A stretch of 64,000 nt of DNA, from contig JAJKFL010000012.1 of the NCBI GenBank assembly GCA_021186555.1, forward strand, positions 7,239,394 to 7,303,393, read 5' to 3'. Shown here piece by piece: positions 21,280-31,370 of this stretch. Numbering within the stretch: the stretch's first letter is position 1; the number at the start of each line of letters is the position of its first letter. Both the position numbers and the translations under genes were made by a program. The stretch comes from Reticulitermes speratus. Lineage: Eukaryota > Arthropoda > Insecta > Blattodea > Rhinotermitidae. The notes beneath the pieces are model-generated. The model saw only the letters and a program-made list of their open reading frames with translations. It did no database searches and was not told where the DNA came from.

Positions 21280-21470
21280 AATGTTGCCTGTTGTTTTGTA
21301 TGGTGCGACACTTGGCATCTTACATTAAGGACTGCGGACTGTGAGGATGTATTGCTGACGTGAATGTCTAGATACTGTCGGAAGGAAGTACCCGGAGGGT
21401 GGAGAAAATTGGACAGTGAAGAGGTTCATTATTTGTACTCCTTCCAAAATGTCGGTAGTACTTAGTATTA
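21280..21470 (+). pseudogene. NLTR-2 remnant, highly decayed
   Basis: The translation preserves LPVVLYGATLGIL and, further on, GGENWTVKRFI with a YSFQNVG-like segment, in the order of NLTR-2 (VVLYGCETWSL ... EWRRLHNEELNDLYSSPNI). Stops and frameshifts are present. Confidence 0.6.
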
Positions 21471-21733
21471 ATTAGTCCATATGAAGTCCGCACTGGAAAT
21501 TCAGGAACTGTTTTCCCTTGATCTTATTCTTGCACTGATAGTTGAGCCCTGAGTCAGGAATTTGACCCCAATTCAGAGCGTGACAAGACTTGACAGTTCT
21601 CTTTGAAGCGTTATAAGGATTTAGCCCACTGGTCCACGTGACGTGGCAGTTAGGGACCTAGACCACTTGTTCTGATAGCTGAGGAGCCCTGTGAAAGAAA
21701 GTCTGCCCAATTTCCAAGCGTAATAGTGCTTAG

Positions 21734-21993
21734 AGCCGATCCCAGTGGCCGTGCGGTCTAAGGCGTGGGTCTGCGGCCGCTCGCTTACTGGGATTGTGGG
21801 TTCCAATCCCGCCGAGGTCATGGATGTCTGTCTGTTGTGAGTGTTGTGTGTTGTCAGGTAGAGGTCTCTGTGACGAGCTGGTCCCTCGTCCAGAGGAGTC
21901 CTACCGAGTGTGGTGTGTCTGAGTGTGATCGTGAAGCATCGAAAAATGAGGCGGCCTAGGCCCCCAAGGGGCTGTCGAGCCATTGGAAAAAAA
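21734..21993 (+). mobile_element. SINE-B copy with imperfect TSD
   Basis: Complete head, body and AATGAGGCGGCC tail. The flanks AATAGTGCTTAG (21722-21733) and AATATTACTTAG (21994-22005) agree at 10 of 12 positions. Confidence 0.9.
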
Positions 21994-22005
21994 AATATTA
22001 CTTAG

Positions 22006-22534
22006 GCCACAGGCCCACTTGAGTTCATATCTGAGTAGCTCACGGTGCGTGACAAGCGGTGCCTCACTTGTTTGCTTGAAATGGTAGTTGAGGAATGTTG
22101 TGTGCCTGATATATGTTGGCGTGTCGTATTAGTTACGTACGTATCCTTGTCAGACCTTTTATTCTTGTTGCAACGATAAATCAGGATATCTCACCGATAG
22201 TATCGTCTCTTATATTTACGACGCACCGTCTGAGAGATACAGGGTATTTCGTATCTGTCACGCGTAGGCCTTTTTGATCTCCCTGTGTCTAATTTTTTAA
22301 ATAACAGATAAGTCCTTTTCCTGGGGTTGGCTGTCCAAGGGATTTTTTTTTTTGTTTTTACCATTTCTTCACCATCTGTCGTTTGAAATAAACGCGATGT
22401 GACGGACAGACTGACGTTTACTATTAAACATAATGATGACCTGTCAGTGGGGATTAGATAAGCGGAAAATGTAATAAGCGCGTAGCAGAAATGTGTAAAA
22501 ATTGCTGGTAGAAAAATCTGAAGGAAAGATACCA
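22006..22534. other. Unassigned region
   Basis: A 148-codon minus-strand open frame (22191-22637) shows no recognisable motif and runs into NLTR-2 and foldback sequence, so it is not called. Confidence 0.35.
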
Positions 22535-22900
22535 CTTGGTAAAACCTAGGCGGAGATGGGAGGATATTATAAATTGGATCGTACAGATACAGAATAGGGA
22601 GTTGAGATCTGAGGTCTTCTGGGATGTTACGCAGCATTGAGTGGTAGTTCTGTATCGACGTTTAGGGACAACCAATTGGTCCCATGTTGAAGGGTCAAGA
22701 AGTCCAGGAAAATGGGACTGATAGGTTGTCACGAAACGTCGGCACAGAACTGCCACTCGACGCTGAGTAATATCCCAGAAGAGCGCAGATCTCATCTACA
22801 TCGCGGCGGCGGAAGCCTGAAATCGGGCAGAATGGGGGAGTTTGTCGACAGGATTCATTTGGCGCAGACGAGGGACCAGCAGTTGTATTTGGTGAACCTC
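22535..22900 (+). pseudogene. NLTR-2 remnant interrupted by foldback K
   Basis: CCTAGGCGGAGATGGGAGG (RPRRRWE) at 22547-22565 and GAGTTTGTCGACAGGATTCA...GCGCAGACGAGGGACC (an IHLAQTRD-type segment) at 22836-22875 are the two sides of the NLTR-2 C-terminal motif RRRWED...DLAQDRD. About 240 bp of foldback K (22595-22832) lie between them, including GTCTTCTGGGATGTTACG and ACATCGCGGCGG. Confidence 0.7.
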
Positions 22901-23007
22901 ACAGTGCTTTAAATGACTTGGTAACATATACACGTGTTTTGTTCTAGAGACATAAAACTATTTGGAGGTCAGTAGAAAATATTCTTAAACCGCTACATCG
23001 TAACCTT

Positions 23008-23318
23008 GATTTCAGGTTTCCGCCGCGATGTTGATGAAATCTGTGGTCTTCTGGGTAATTACACTGCGTCGTGTGGTAATTATTTACCGACATTTCGGGA
23101 CAACGTATCGGTCCCATCTTCACGGGTCAAGATTCCAAGTAGGAAAGAAAGCCTGCGACGAAGAAACTGGACAGCATAGCGGGGTGGGGAAACGTGCGAT
23201 GTGACGACAGCCAATAGAAATCTTGACCCGTGAAGATGGGACCGACACGTTGTCCCGAAACGTTGGTAAATAATTACCACACGACGCCGTGTAATTACCC
23301 AGAAGACCACAGATTCCG
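23008..23318. mobile_element. Foldback K with two complete arms
   Basis: Arms of about 97 bp at 23038-23134 and 23219-23315 are inverted copies with about 84 bp between. Each holds GTGAAGATGGGACC...GTCCCGAAAC (or its complement) and CACACGACGCCGTGTAATTA. The outer left part GATTTCAGGTTTCCGCCGCG is the family terminus seen at 11834, 22800 and 56900. Confidence 0.85.
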
Positions 23319-23438
23319 CTACATCGTAAGTTTGTCATCAAATTCTCCGGCTCCTTTGCATAGGGAAAATCCTTGCCTGCACATGCTATCACGAGAACCT
23401 CAAATGCCACAAGATGTGGATTTGGTCATTAAAATAAA

Positions 23439-23646
23439 AGGTAAAGTGTTGTCACCCTAAGCACCGGCCGCCTTTACCCCCAGGAAATATTCCTGGTACT
23501 CATTTCTGTTAGAGGCTGAGTCGACCCCAGGGCCATAGTGCGGCCTGAAGGATTAAGTCAATTAAAAATTCCAATAACACCATCGGGAATCGAACCCGCG
23601 ACCTTCCGGCTTGTAGCGCAGTGCCTCAACCAACTGCGCCACCGCG
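23439..23646 (-). mobile_element. SINE-E copy with 16-bp TSD, internally deleted
   Basis: The minus-strand head (TGGCGCAGTTGG, B box GGTTCGATTCCC) and most of the body are present. The distal block (ATTACAGGCCTGGACAGG) is missing. TGGTCATTAAAATAAA occurs at 23423-23438 and 23647-23662 without mismatch. Confidence 0.92.
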
Positions 23647-23662
23647 TGGTCATTAAAATAAA

Positions 23663-24229
23663 GGGAACAAAAACAGAATTATTTGATGTGAACAGATTTT
23701 GTGCTGCGTGTGACAGGTTATGCGACATATTTCGTCATTTTCAGTTCGTCCTCTGTACTTGTATTGAAGTCTCTGGTATGCTGTGTGTGATGTGAAGGGA
23801 CCAGAACTCGTTCTTTATAAGGTGCAACGTAGTCCCAGGCTTAAATCCATTTCCTGCGGGGCTTGTTTAGTAGCAGATCAGTTGCGTGATCGTTGGAGCA
23901 TTGAACGGCGTTAAAAGGAAGCAGGATGGAAAGCAGGTTAGCTGTGCGAGGCAACAGTAAGGTGACCAAGAGTGTGGTGTGTAGGAGGGAGCCGGCCGGT
24001 TGCTGCTGGTGCACAGAACTGTGTTTAATTGTGCCGTCGATAACTTCCTGATAAGTCGTGACGTGTGAATGACACAGTTCACACTGCAGGTTGCATCAGA
24101 CATGTGTGTCAGGCCACTTTACTAGCCGCCCCTCTCTTTTTTTATTTCTTTATATAATTTTTTTTTCACTTCCTTACCTTTCTTTTCCTTGTTTTTGTTG
24201 GTTTTTTTCTCTCATTCATTCTTTCATTA
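23663..24229. other. Unassigned region
   Basis: It ends in a T-rich tract (24130-24230). No gene is recognised. Confidence 0.35.
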
Positions 24230-24515
24230 TTTTGATGCGCGTTCGCATTATTACGAAAAGCGCCTGTTAGCTTCGCCTTGTCCGTCTGTCCTACCCATGT
24301 ATCAGCGTGGCCCCCACTGAAAGGATTTTCGTGAAATTTGATATTGGGGACTTGTATGCAAATCTGTCGAGAGATTCAAAATTTGGTTAAAATCGGCCAA
24401 AAATATCGGACACTTTACATGAAGACATAAGTACGTTGTATTGTTGCCGGCGATATAAATTGTCCATAAATGCATTGTTGTGCGACAGTCAACATTTTTA
24501 CATAGCTGACAGTGA
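24230..24515 (+). repeat. Dispersed repeat (CTGTC-rich family), copy 2
   Basis: GCGCGTTCGCATTATTACG, GCTTCGCCTTGTCCGTCTG, then CACTGAAAGGATTTTCGTG and AAATCTGTCGAGAG parallel the copy at 895-1255, including a shared TAAGTACGTT segment. Confidence 0.6.
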
Positions 24516-24518
24516 CAT

Positions 24519-24774
24519 GTTTCTTTTTCCATGACACTCACAGCCCCTAGTGGGCCAGGGCCTCGTTATCGAGGCTTCACGATCACAGACACACCACACA
24601 CTCGGTAGGACTTCTCTAGACGAGTGATCAGCCCGTCGCAGAGACCTCTACCTGACAACACACAACACTCACAAGAGACAGACATCCATGCCCACGACGA
24701 GATTCGAACCCACGATCCTAGTAAGCGAGCGATCGCAGACCCACACCTTAAACCGCAAGGCCACTGGAATCGGC
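24519..24774 (-). mobile_element. SINE-B copy
   Basis: A T-rich end, then the tail (CCCCTAGTGGGCCAGGGCC), body and head, minus. The B box is slightly decayed (GATTCGAACCC retained on plus). A possible imperfect duplication (GACAGTGACATG versus GAGTGATATG) is not convincing. Confidence 0.85.
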
Positions 24775-25076
24775 TGAGTGATATGTACCTTAACAATACA
24801 CACACAACGCATTGTTGTCTTACCATTGCAACAGTGGTTTTTATTTCTTTGTTATTTTTCTCCACTTCCGTTTCTCTTATATCTATTTTTTCTTTACTAA
24901 TTACCTTTTTTCCACCTATTTCTCACACCTGACTCTCTACTAGTCACACCTGTCTCTCATTTTTACGCCTACTCCTACACAAATTAACTTACTTATATAT
25001 CTTTGCCTACTGTCTATATGCTATACCACTTTTGCCTCATTCCTTCTAAATCTGAACGTGTTTGAATGTGCTAACC
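24775..25076. other. Unassigned pyrimidine-rich spacer
   Basis: No recognised feature. Confidence 0.35.
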
Positions 25077-25089
25077 AACGCACCACCTA

Positions 25090-25372
25090 GGCCGTGTCAT
25101 GGCTCAGGCGGTTAGTCGCCGGCCTGTGATCGCGGAGACCCTGGTTCGATCCCGGGTCAGTCCATGTGGGATTTGTGGTGGACAAAGTGGCACTGGGACA
25201 GGTTCTTCCCCGAGTACTTCGGTTTTCCCCTGTCATTTTCATTCCACCGGTGCTCCATTACAAGGAAAAACGAAAAAAAAATAATAATCTTCATCACAGG
25301 GTTGCACAATAAGCCTCAAGGCTGTGGTGCGTCCGTAGCATCTGCTGCGGGGCCCTTCACCACACAAAAAAA
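25090..25372 (+). mobile_element. SINE-A copy with imperfect TSD
   Basis: Full-length head and tail. AACGCACCACCTA (25077-25089) versus AACACACCACGTA (25373-25385) differ at two positions, so it is older than the copies with perfect duplications. Confidence 0.92.
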
Positions 25373-25385
25373 AACACACCACGTA

Positions 25386-25722
25386 TGTGATCCTGATATT
25401 AATATTGCAGGAGAAATGAGGGAGAAGCATATACCGAACCTATATGATCACGAGAGCAGGGACGGTTTACGATTCGTCGGGCTTCTGTATTAAATATAAT
25501 CGCTTTTGGTCGGACAATCGAAGAGGAACTACTTGCGCATAAGAATATATAGATGGTTAGGGCAGTTGTGGATAGTAAACTCCATGTCACATAAAAGGCG
25601 GGGAATTTTTGATGAGTTAAGATGCTTCCAGTTTCTCAGCCTGCTGTTCAGTGGGTAGGCTACTGGGTCTCTTTTCGCCGACCTAAAACTGGCGGTTTGT
25701 GTAGCTGACCACTTAGCTCTAT
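25386..25722. other. Unassigned region
   Basis: AAAAGGCGGGGAATTTTTGA at 25596-25615 resembles the post-stop sequence of NLTR-2, but too little is preserved to call it. Confidence 0.35.
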
Positions 25723-25724
25723 GC

Positions 25725-25923
25725 CATCAGTCTCCGACCTTTTTATGGCAAAGGGCCACGCCCGTTATTGTTGGCTGGTTCGCGGGCCGCACGTGGAAAA
25801 ATAACATTAAGTGGTATACCTAACCGCCTAAATTCTTGTGTAATTGTATAGTATATACACAATTTACAAATATGGCCGCGGGCCGCATAATACAACCTGG
25901 CGGGCCGCGGGTTGGAGATCTTT
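25725..25923. mobile_element. Short hAT-like MITE
   Basis: TCTCCGACCTTTTTATGGC near the left end and GGGTTGGAGATCTTTGG near the right end are inverted relatives. GGGCCGC motifs occur in both halves. The flanks CTCTATGC and GTCTATGC could be the 8-bp target duplication (7 of 8). The exact ends are uncertain. Confidence 0.55.
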
Positions 25924-25929
25924 GGTCTA

Positions 25930-27184
25930 TGCACTGCCGAGGTATAGCCCCACTTTGCCACTTGTCTTGATGGCTTGCGCAGGGACAGTTGTACCTTCTA
26001 CGTCAGTTTCTGGCCATTTACGTATTTAAGTGTGTAACAGTAGTAATAGGCTCAGAAACGCCCTCTGCTTCATAATGCTAAGTTTGTGTTAGGTGTTTAT
26101 GATATGGCATTCTCTGAAGTCTAACTTTAAAATCTGATTGTACTTCTGGAACACCCTGTATAGTAATGGAGCCCAAACACTGTAACTGTGTTCCTCTCAC
26201 AGACGCTTCGTACATTAACGGTGTCATTTTCTCTCACAGACAGGCAGCAGTCAGCGATGGTGCTTGAGATATTTTTATTCGTGTTATAAATTTATTTCCT
26301 CTTCATTTTAAAACTAGTACAATCATGAAGTTTCGACTCCCGGGTAATTGAATCCTCAGTTACATTATAAAATAACGGACATAATAATTGTTTCGAGTGT
26401 ATCAGTAGTAATTTGACGATCTCACTGTGTAACGCTTCGGTACCTATATAGGACACAAGACAACGTGTATTATGTCCTGTCGATAATCGAAACATCTCGA
26501 TGTCAGTGTATTCCATAATTCCCATAGTAGGTATAATTGTATGTGGGGTCACGATCTTGTGGCTTTTTGAATTAAAGTGTTACAGGTGTAATTTCTGAGG
26601 ATAAAAAAGCACTGTAATTGGTTGAAAACTGTACTTGAGTTTAGATAAGAGTAGTTCTTCTGTCCTTGATTTAACGTTACTTCAACTTAAGTCACAAGAA
26701 ATGAAAGGAAAGAAAATACACGTTATTTAGGGGGAAACCCTTAGTTGACTCTAAAAGTCTACAGTTATAGGGTTTATCCCTAAATATAGTGTATTTTGTT
26801 GGTTTTAATTCTTGTGAGTTAAGAAGGACATACGTGATGATATGCAACGTTGTTAAGATTACTTGAACTTATTCGTACGGTGTTGTTTAAATAAGCATAC
26901 TCACAACTTAACATTGCTTTTCTTACATTAAGCTTGTAATGTAGTATATTATTCTTACATTTATTTATTTATTTATATGCCACGATATATATATATATCT
27001 TGGCCTACATATGTGTCCGCAAAGTATGATGCTATCTTTGATTACAAAATGCATATAAATATTTTTCACATTATAAAACAAAACCACGCAGACACGGAAC
27101 GGAAAGGAGGGTCTACCACACAGCAATACATACAGATAACCGGCACAAAACAGCACACCGGACCACGCTGCCAATAATTTATGA
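25930..27184. other. Unassigned region
   Basis: AT-rich sequence with several 60-86 codon open frames on both strands, none with a recognisable motif. A short (AT)n run lies at 26986-26998. Confidence 0.35.
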
Positions 27185-27480
27185 ATTACATCACAGCATG
27201 TACTTTAATATACCGTAATATACTATAATGTTTTACTATTATTTTAGCAATTTTAACAATACTGCTATTATACAATTTTATACAAAGTGATAACGAATAT
27301 TGTAATATTACCATACGCAGCCTTAACTGTTCTGATGTAACTCAAGAACATTCGTCTATGTACAAACTTCAACGACCCCCCTGATGATGGCAACGTAGAA
27401 GTGCCGAAATGCGTATTGGGGAAATCTTTTAATAAAGAAATCAATGCCAAAACTTTTTTGGTGCATTTGTTGGTGTGAGT
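27185..27480 (+). mobile_element. Foldback family J, single-arm copy with ribozyme candidate
   Basis: It shares ACCCCCTGATGATGGCA...GTATTGGGG and a GTGCATTTGTTGGT-type distal end with the two-armed element at 48450-48873. Only one arm is present here, and the left boundary is approximate. Confidence 0.6.
27376..27420 (+). ncRNA. Hammerhead ribozyme candidate HHR-2
   Basis: CCCC (27376-27379) pairs with GGGG (27417-27420) as stem I. Core CTGATGA 27380-27386, unpaired T, stem II GGCA...TGCC (27388-27404), GAA, stem III AT-GCGT-AT, and T at 27416 as the cleavage-site nucleotide. The same architecture as HHR-5 and HHR-6, with a different stem II loop, which is compatible with conserved structure. 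Confidence 0.55.
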
Positions 27481-28182
27481 TAATTAATTGCATATAAATA
27501 GTTTATGGAAGGAGAAAAAATGAATAATTATTTTAATTATTCCCACTAATTACATGGAGTCAGAGTCAAGCTCCGACTGTAGGTTGACTAGGTTAAGTGG
27601 TAGAAATTCCGAGATTTAAGTTTAATTCTCATCGTGGGTGGAGATTTTCTCTTCGCCCCCACGTTGAAATCGGCTCTGGTTCTCACCCATCTGCCCAGGA
27701 AATGGGTACAGGGTAAATCTGTCGGAGCGTGCACCTAGTCACTCTATATCTGCTGACACTGTACCTGCGTTTTGTGTTACGTCGTTCTTGGTATAAGTGT
27801 TAATTAATGAAGCAGATGGAACCGTATAAGACGGTGTTAGATGCCAGTTAGATTTAACGTTAGACCCAAACTGAAAGCCAAGAGCGGCAGACAGAAACAA
27901 ATCCATGTCATTGAGAATATTATGTAAACATCACAGAAGATTTGTATGCTGTAAGATAACATCTAAATATTAGCATTGCAAATTAAAGGAAAACTGGTTT
28001 TTAAATCACAGCTAAGTGCGGTTTATTTATATACGTATACTATTAGGAGAGTCGATTAAGATTCAACAGCGTTTCGTTTATTTTTGTCTTCATACTTCAC
28101 TCCCTTTCTTGTAACGTCGGTGATACATGAATGAACGAGTATGGAGCTTTATACTGTTCATACCTCGCATTTTCATTTGAGC
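27481..28182. other. Unassigned; SINE-D-like trace
   Basis: At 27630-27760 the strings GAAATGGGTACAGGG and CGGAGCGTGCACC hint at a very old SINE-D-related body. Nothing else is recognised. Confidence 0.3.
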
Positions 28183-28196
28183 ACACATTTCTTAAA

Positions 28197-28575
28197 AGTC
28201 GACCTCGGTGGACTAGTGGTTAGCGTGCTCGCCATTGGACCCAAGGTTCGCGGGTTCGCGGATTTTTAAGGGTGATAAAAATCCGTAGCACAACTTCCTT
28301 GGGAGGGGAAGTAAAGCCGTCGGTCCCATGTCGTAGATTTACGGCATGTAAAAGAACCTTACGGGCATGAATAGAACCAGTAATGCTCGTAAGCGAAATT
28401 TAGCGGCCATTTCTCACCCAAGTCTCCTGACTGCCTGCCAGATGGCTCTGGCGGTCACATCAGGATTGAGTCGAACAGCGCGGCCAGTGGGGTGGTCACC
28501 AACTGCCACAAATGCGCAAGACCAAGTAACCTCGGAAAGAGGAGGCCCAAGCCCATATAGGGCTGTCGAGCCATG

Positions 28576-28615
<40 letters not shown>
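28197..28615 (+). mobile_element. SINE-C copy with perfect TSD and (TTA)n tail
   Basis: CACATTTCTTAAA flanks it at 28184-28196 and 28616-28628. The head is damaged: after the B box the expected GATCCCGACCGAGGTC block is deleted (GCGGGTTCG joins GGATTTTTAAGG). The tail is a TTA/ATT trinucleotide run (28577-28613), which characterises this family. Confidence 0.93.
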
Positions 28616-28616
<1 letters not shown>

Positions 28617-28687
28617 ACATTTCTTAAACCAACAAAATGTACACTTCTTATTTATTATATAATTTAACTCCTTTTTACAGTAAAATC

Positions 28688-28734
28688 AGTCCAACATGTT
28701 TCGGTTCCCTATTATGGAACCATCATCAGGGACC
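28688..28734 (-). ncRNA. Hammerhead ribozyme candidate HHR-3
   Basis: Minus strand: GGTCC stem I, core CTGATGA (plus 28723-28729), unpaired T, stem II GGTTCC...GGAACC (plus 28703-28721), GAA, stem III AC-AT-GT, then T as the cleavage-site base, and GGACT pairing with GGTCC (four Watson-Crick pairs and one GU). Stem II is 6 bp. The flanking element was not identified. Confidence 0.58.
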
Positions 28735-28739
28735 TGCAT

Positions 28740-29315
28740 CGTGAGTTACACAAAATCACAAAACAACAAACAATGGTACATATTAAAAGTTCAAGATGTA
28801 ATATGTAGGTTTTCTGAGTTGCTTTTTGTGGGTCCGCTGTATATCAGAAGTTGTGTCCTAGCCTTCCATAGGTAAACATTCTGTGACTTGGTTCACTTAA
28901 CTCCTCCTTTCACAGTGGAACTGAATTTGCCACCGTTCTAAACCACAAAGTGGTCATGTAAGGAAGGTTTAAAGCCACGCAACTCTGCGGTTTTTTTAGA
29001 TACAAGGCAAGAAGCGGCAGTTTTGTCGGAATGACAGTACTTTCATGTTTTTTGCATGGAATATAGCGTATACAAGGAAGGTGTGGCGGGGAGGTCACGA
29101 CCTTACATATGATTAGTCTGAAAAACTATCTCCTGTTTTGAGAATAAATTTATTATTCATGGGTTACATTAAAATCTTTTAAGTGAATTGCATTTAAACT
29201 TGGATCACACTGATATATGAGTACTAGTATCCTGTAACTCACAAAATTGGAAACGGTGTAAGCTATAATGCACACTGAATATCTAACGGCTTTCTTTGCA
29301 GTGTGTTGTTCATCA
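28740..29315. other. Unassigned region
   Basis: No recognised gene or element. Confidence 0.35.
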
Positions 29316-29745
29316 TTCTGTAGTCTGTCTTACGACAGGTCCGTAGCCTCTTTATTCTGTAGTCTGTCTTACGACAGGTCCGTAGCCTCTTTATTCTGTA
29401 GTCTGTCTTACGACAGGTCCGTAGCCTCTTTATTCTGTAGTCTGTCTTACGACAGGTCTGTAGCCTCTTTATTCTGTAGTCTGTCTTACGACAGGTCCGT
29501 AGCCTCTTTATTCTGTAGTCTGTCTTACGACAGGTCCGTAGCCTCTTTATTCTGTAGTCTGTCTTACGACAGGTCCGTAGCCTCTTTATTCTGTAGTCTG
29601 TCTTACGACAGGTCCGTAGCCTCTTTATTCTGTAGTCTGTCTTACGACAGGTCCGTAGCCTCTTTATTCTGTAGTCTGTCTTACGACAGGTCCGTAGCCT
29701 CTTTATTCTGTAGTCTGTCTTACGACAGGTCCGTAGCCTCTTCCA
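29316..29745 (-). repeat. 39-bp minisatellite built from the NLTR-1 3' terminus (11 copies)
   Basis: The unit (plus strand) contains TCTGTAGTCTGTCTTACGAC and GGTCCGTAGCCTCTTTA, with spacing exactly 39 bp. On the minus strand each unit encodes RGYGPVVRQTTE plus its stop, i.e. the last codons of NLTR-1 repeated. Because 39 is a multiple of three, other frames stay open (LRTCRKTDYRI repeated), which gives misleading 165-168 codon ORFs. Confidence 0.95.
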
Positions 29746-30160
29746 AAACCAGCTCTCCACAGGGTGCGATCTAGTGCTTCCCTTTTCAATTTCCAGTATC
29801 CTCTCTTTTCCTTAAAGTCATCCAATAGCTGCTTACGTCTTCTTCCTCGTCTTTCCGTCACTTATATTCTTCCCTCTATATTTCCTTCAATCACGTGTTT
29901 TAGAACGCAGTTTCTACGCAAGATGTGACCAATCCAGTTGGCCTTTCCTCTTTTTATTGTATGTACGATATTCCTCTCCTCCTTGACTCTGTGTAATACT
30001 TCTTCATTTCTCACACGATCGGTCCAACTGATCTTCTCCATCCTTTTCCAGCACCACATTCCAAAACTCTCCAGGTATTTCTTCTTTTTATTATACTTCC
30101 CGAAGTGTCTTTGCAGTGTATTATGTTTAATTGATGTCTGTTTCTCCATTTATGGTCTTA
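29746..30160 (-). pseudogene. NLTR-1 reverse-transcriptase C-terminus
   Basis: Minus-strand translation: SFGMWCWKRMEKISWTDRVR, NEEVLHRVKEERN, KRGKANWIGHILRRN, KHVIEGNIEGRI, then after a frame break the GRRRKQLLDDL region, and directly the 39-bp array. This is the C-terminal domain downstream of the polymerase of a non-LTR retrotransposon. The 5' part, including the endonuclease and the polymerase YADD region, is absent. Confidence 0.88.
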
Positions 30161-30474
30161 GGTAAAGTAGATTGTTGTTAGCGAGTGTGGTCTCCAGTAT
30201 GAGGTTTTACAACCATTTTCCGGCTGTTCACAGACGGATGTACACCATCCTCTCACAAGGCTGTCCTTTTCATCCTGCGAAGAAGTTTAAATACAAACTA
30301 TATTTTTGTCAAGAATGCCATGAGAAGGTAGTTAAACGAGGCCGGGGATTTTGTAATATTGGTGACGAAAGCAGGTAGAATGAAAGTGGAGGATATAGGG
30401 CGCATGGAAGAGGTAAGAAATGTGTAGACAGTTTTAGTAGGAAAAAATAAAGGGCAGAGATTATAATAATAATA
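30161..30474. other. Unassigned spacer
   Basis: No recognised feature apart from small open frames. Confidence 0.35.
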
Positions 30475-30584
30475 ATATAATAACCATGGCTCGACAGCCG
30501 TATATGGGCTTGGGCCTCCTCTTTCCGAGGTTACTTGGTCTTGTGCATTTGTGGCAGTGAATGACCAGTCCACTGGCCGCGAAA
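30475..30584 (-). mobile_element. SINE-C 3' fragment
   Basis: AATAATAATATAATAACCATGGCTCGACAGCC through GGTTACTTGGTC to CACTGGCCGCG is the distal third of SINE-C, minus. AAAGGGCAGAGATTA occurs on both sides (30449-30463 and 30583-30597), indicating a 15-bp target duplication of a severely 5'-truncated insertion. Confidence 0.85.
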
Positions 30585-30597
30585 GGGCAGAGATTAC

Positions 30598-30944
30598 TTG
30601 ACAAAATTATATGTAGATTGAAGAACAATATTGAAATGCATCTCTAAAGCGTGGCTTATGAAAATGTGGACCTTTATTCAACTGGTTGTGTATAGGATTC
30701 CAGTGGCGGGGTTTGTGAACGCGGTAATCAATTTCGGATTGTATGAAAAGCTGGGCTCTCTGGGAACAACCGGTTTCCCGTGGGGCTCCATAGCTGTCAA
30801 AGATACGGCGAGTCGCAGTCAGTCGGAAGAGGTGGGCACCCTCCCCATGAAGTGGGGTCGACGCAAAATGCAAGAACGAAGGAAAGAAACAAGTGAAGTA
30901 AGTCGGAAAGAAGAGGCACTAGATGCGTAATTGAACGTAATATG
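30598..30944. other. Unassigned region
   Basis: A 99-codon plus-strand frame (30631-30930) has no recognised domain. Confidence 0.3.
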
Positions 30945-31140
30945 AAGTGTTTATTGTCGGTCCGAAAAAGCATGGCGCGATTCCCGGCAGGGGCAAAAGA
31001 TTTATATCTTCTCCAAAGGGTCCACATCGGTTGTGGGGCCCACTGTACCACGTATTCAGCATGTACCAGGAGGCGCTTTGCCCGGTAGTAAAGCGGCCGG
31101 GTCGTGAAGCTGACCGCTTATCTCCATACAGCGCCGACGA
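30945..31140 (+). mobile_element. Degenerate SINE-D-related body
   Basis: ATTCCCGGCAGGGGCAAAAG, GGGGCCCACTGTACC, AGTAAAGCGGCCGGGTCGTG and CGCCGACGA follow the SINE-D order. The head is mostly lost. Confidence 0.55.
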
Positions 31141-31166
31141 CAATTCGTGGCGCTATATCTGCAATC

Positions 31167-31315
31167 GGTCCGTGCCATGGCTCAGGCAGTCGCCCGTGTA
31201 TCATCACGGTGGGCCCGTGTTCGATCCCAGGCCAATGCACGTAGTGTTTGTGGTGGACAGAGTGACGTTGGGACGAGGTTTTCTCCGAGTCCCTCTTTGT
31301 CAGTATTGTTCAACC
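31167..31315 (+). mobile_element. SINE-A copy, diverged and 3'-truncated
   Basis: CGTGCCATGGCTCAGGCAG, then B box GTTCGATCCC and TTTGTGGTGGACAGAGTGAC. Homology stops before the GGTTGCACAA part of the tail. Confidence 0.8.
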
Positions 31316-31370
31316 TGTATTCATCCATCGCCGATGTGTATATGATTTTCGCACATTACTGTGTAATTCC

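Noticed and set aside
29263-29774. 165-168 codon ORFs on both strands
   Set aside because: The 39-bp repeat is a multiple of three, so any stop-free frame remains open. The true relation is to the NLTR-1 terminus in a different frame.
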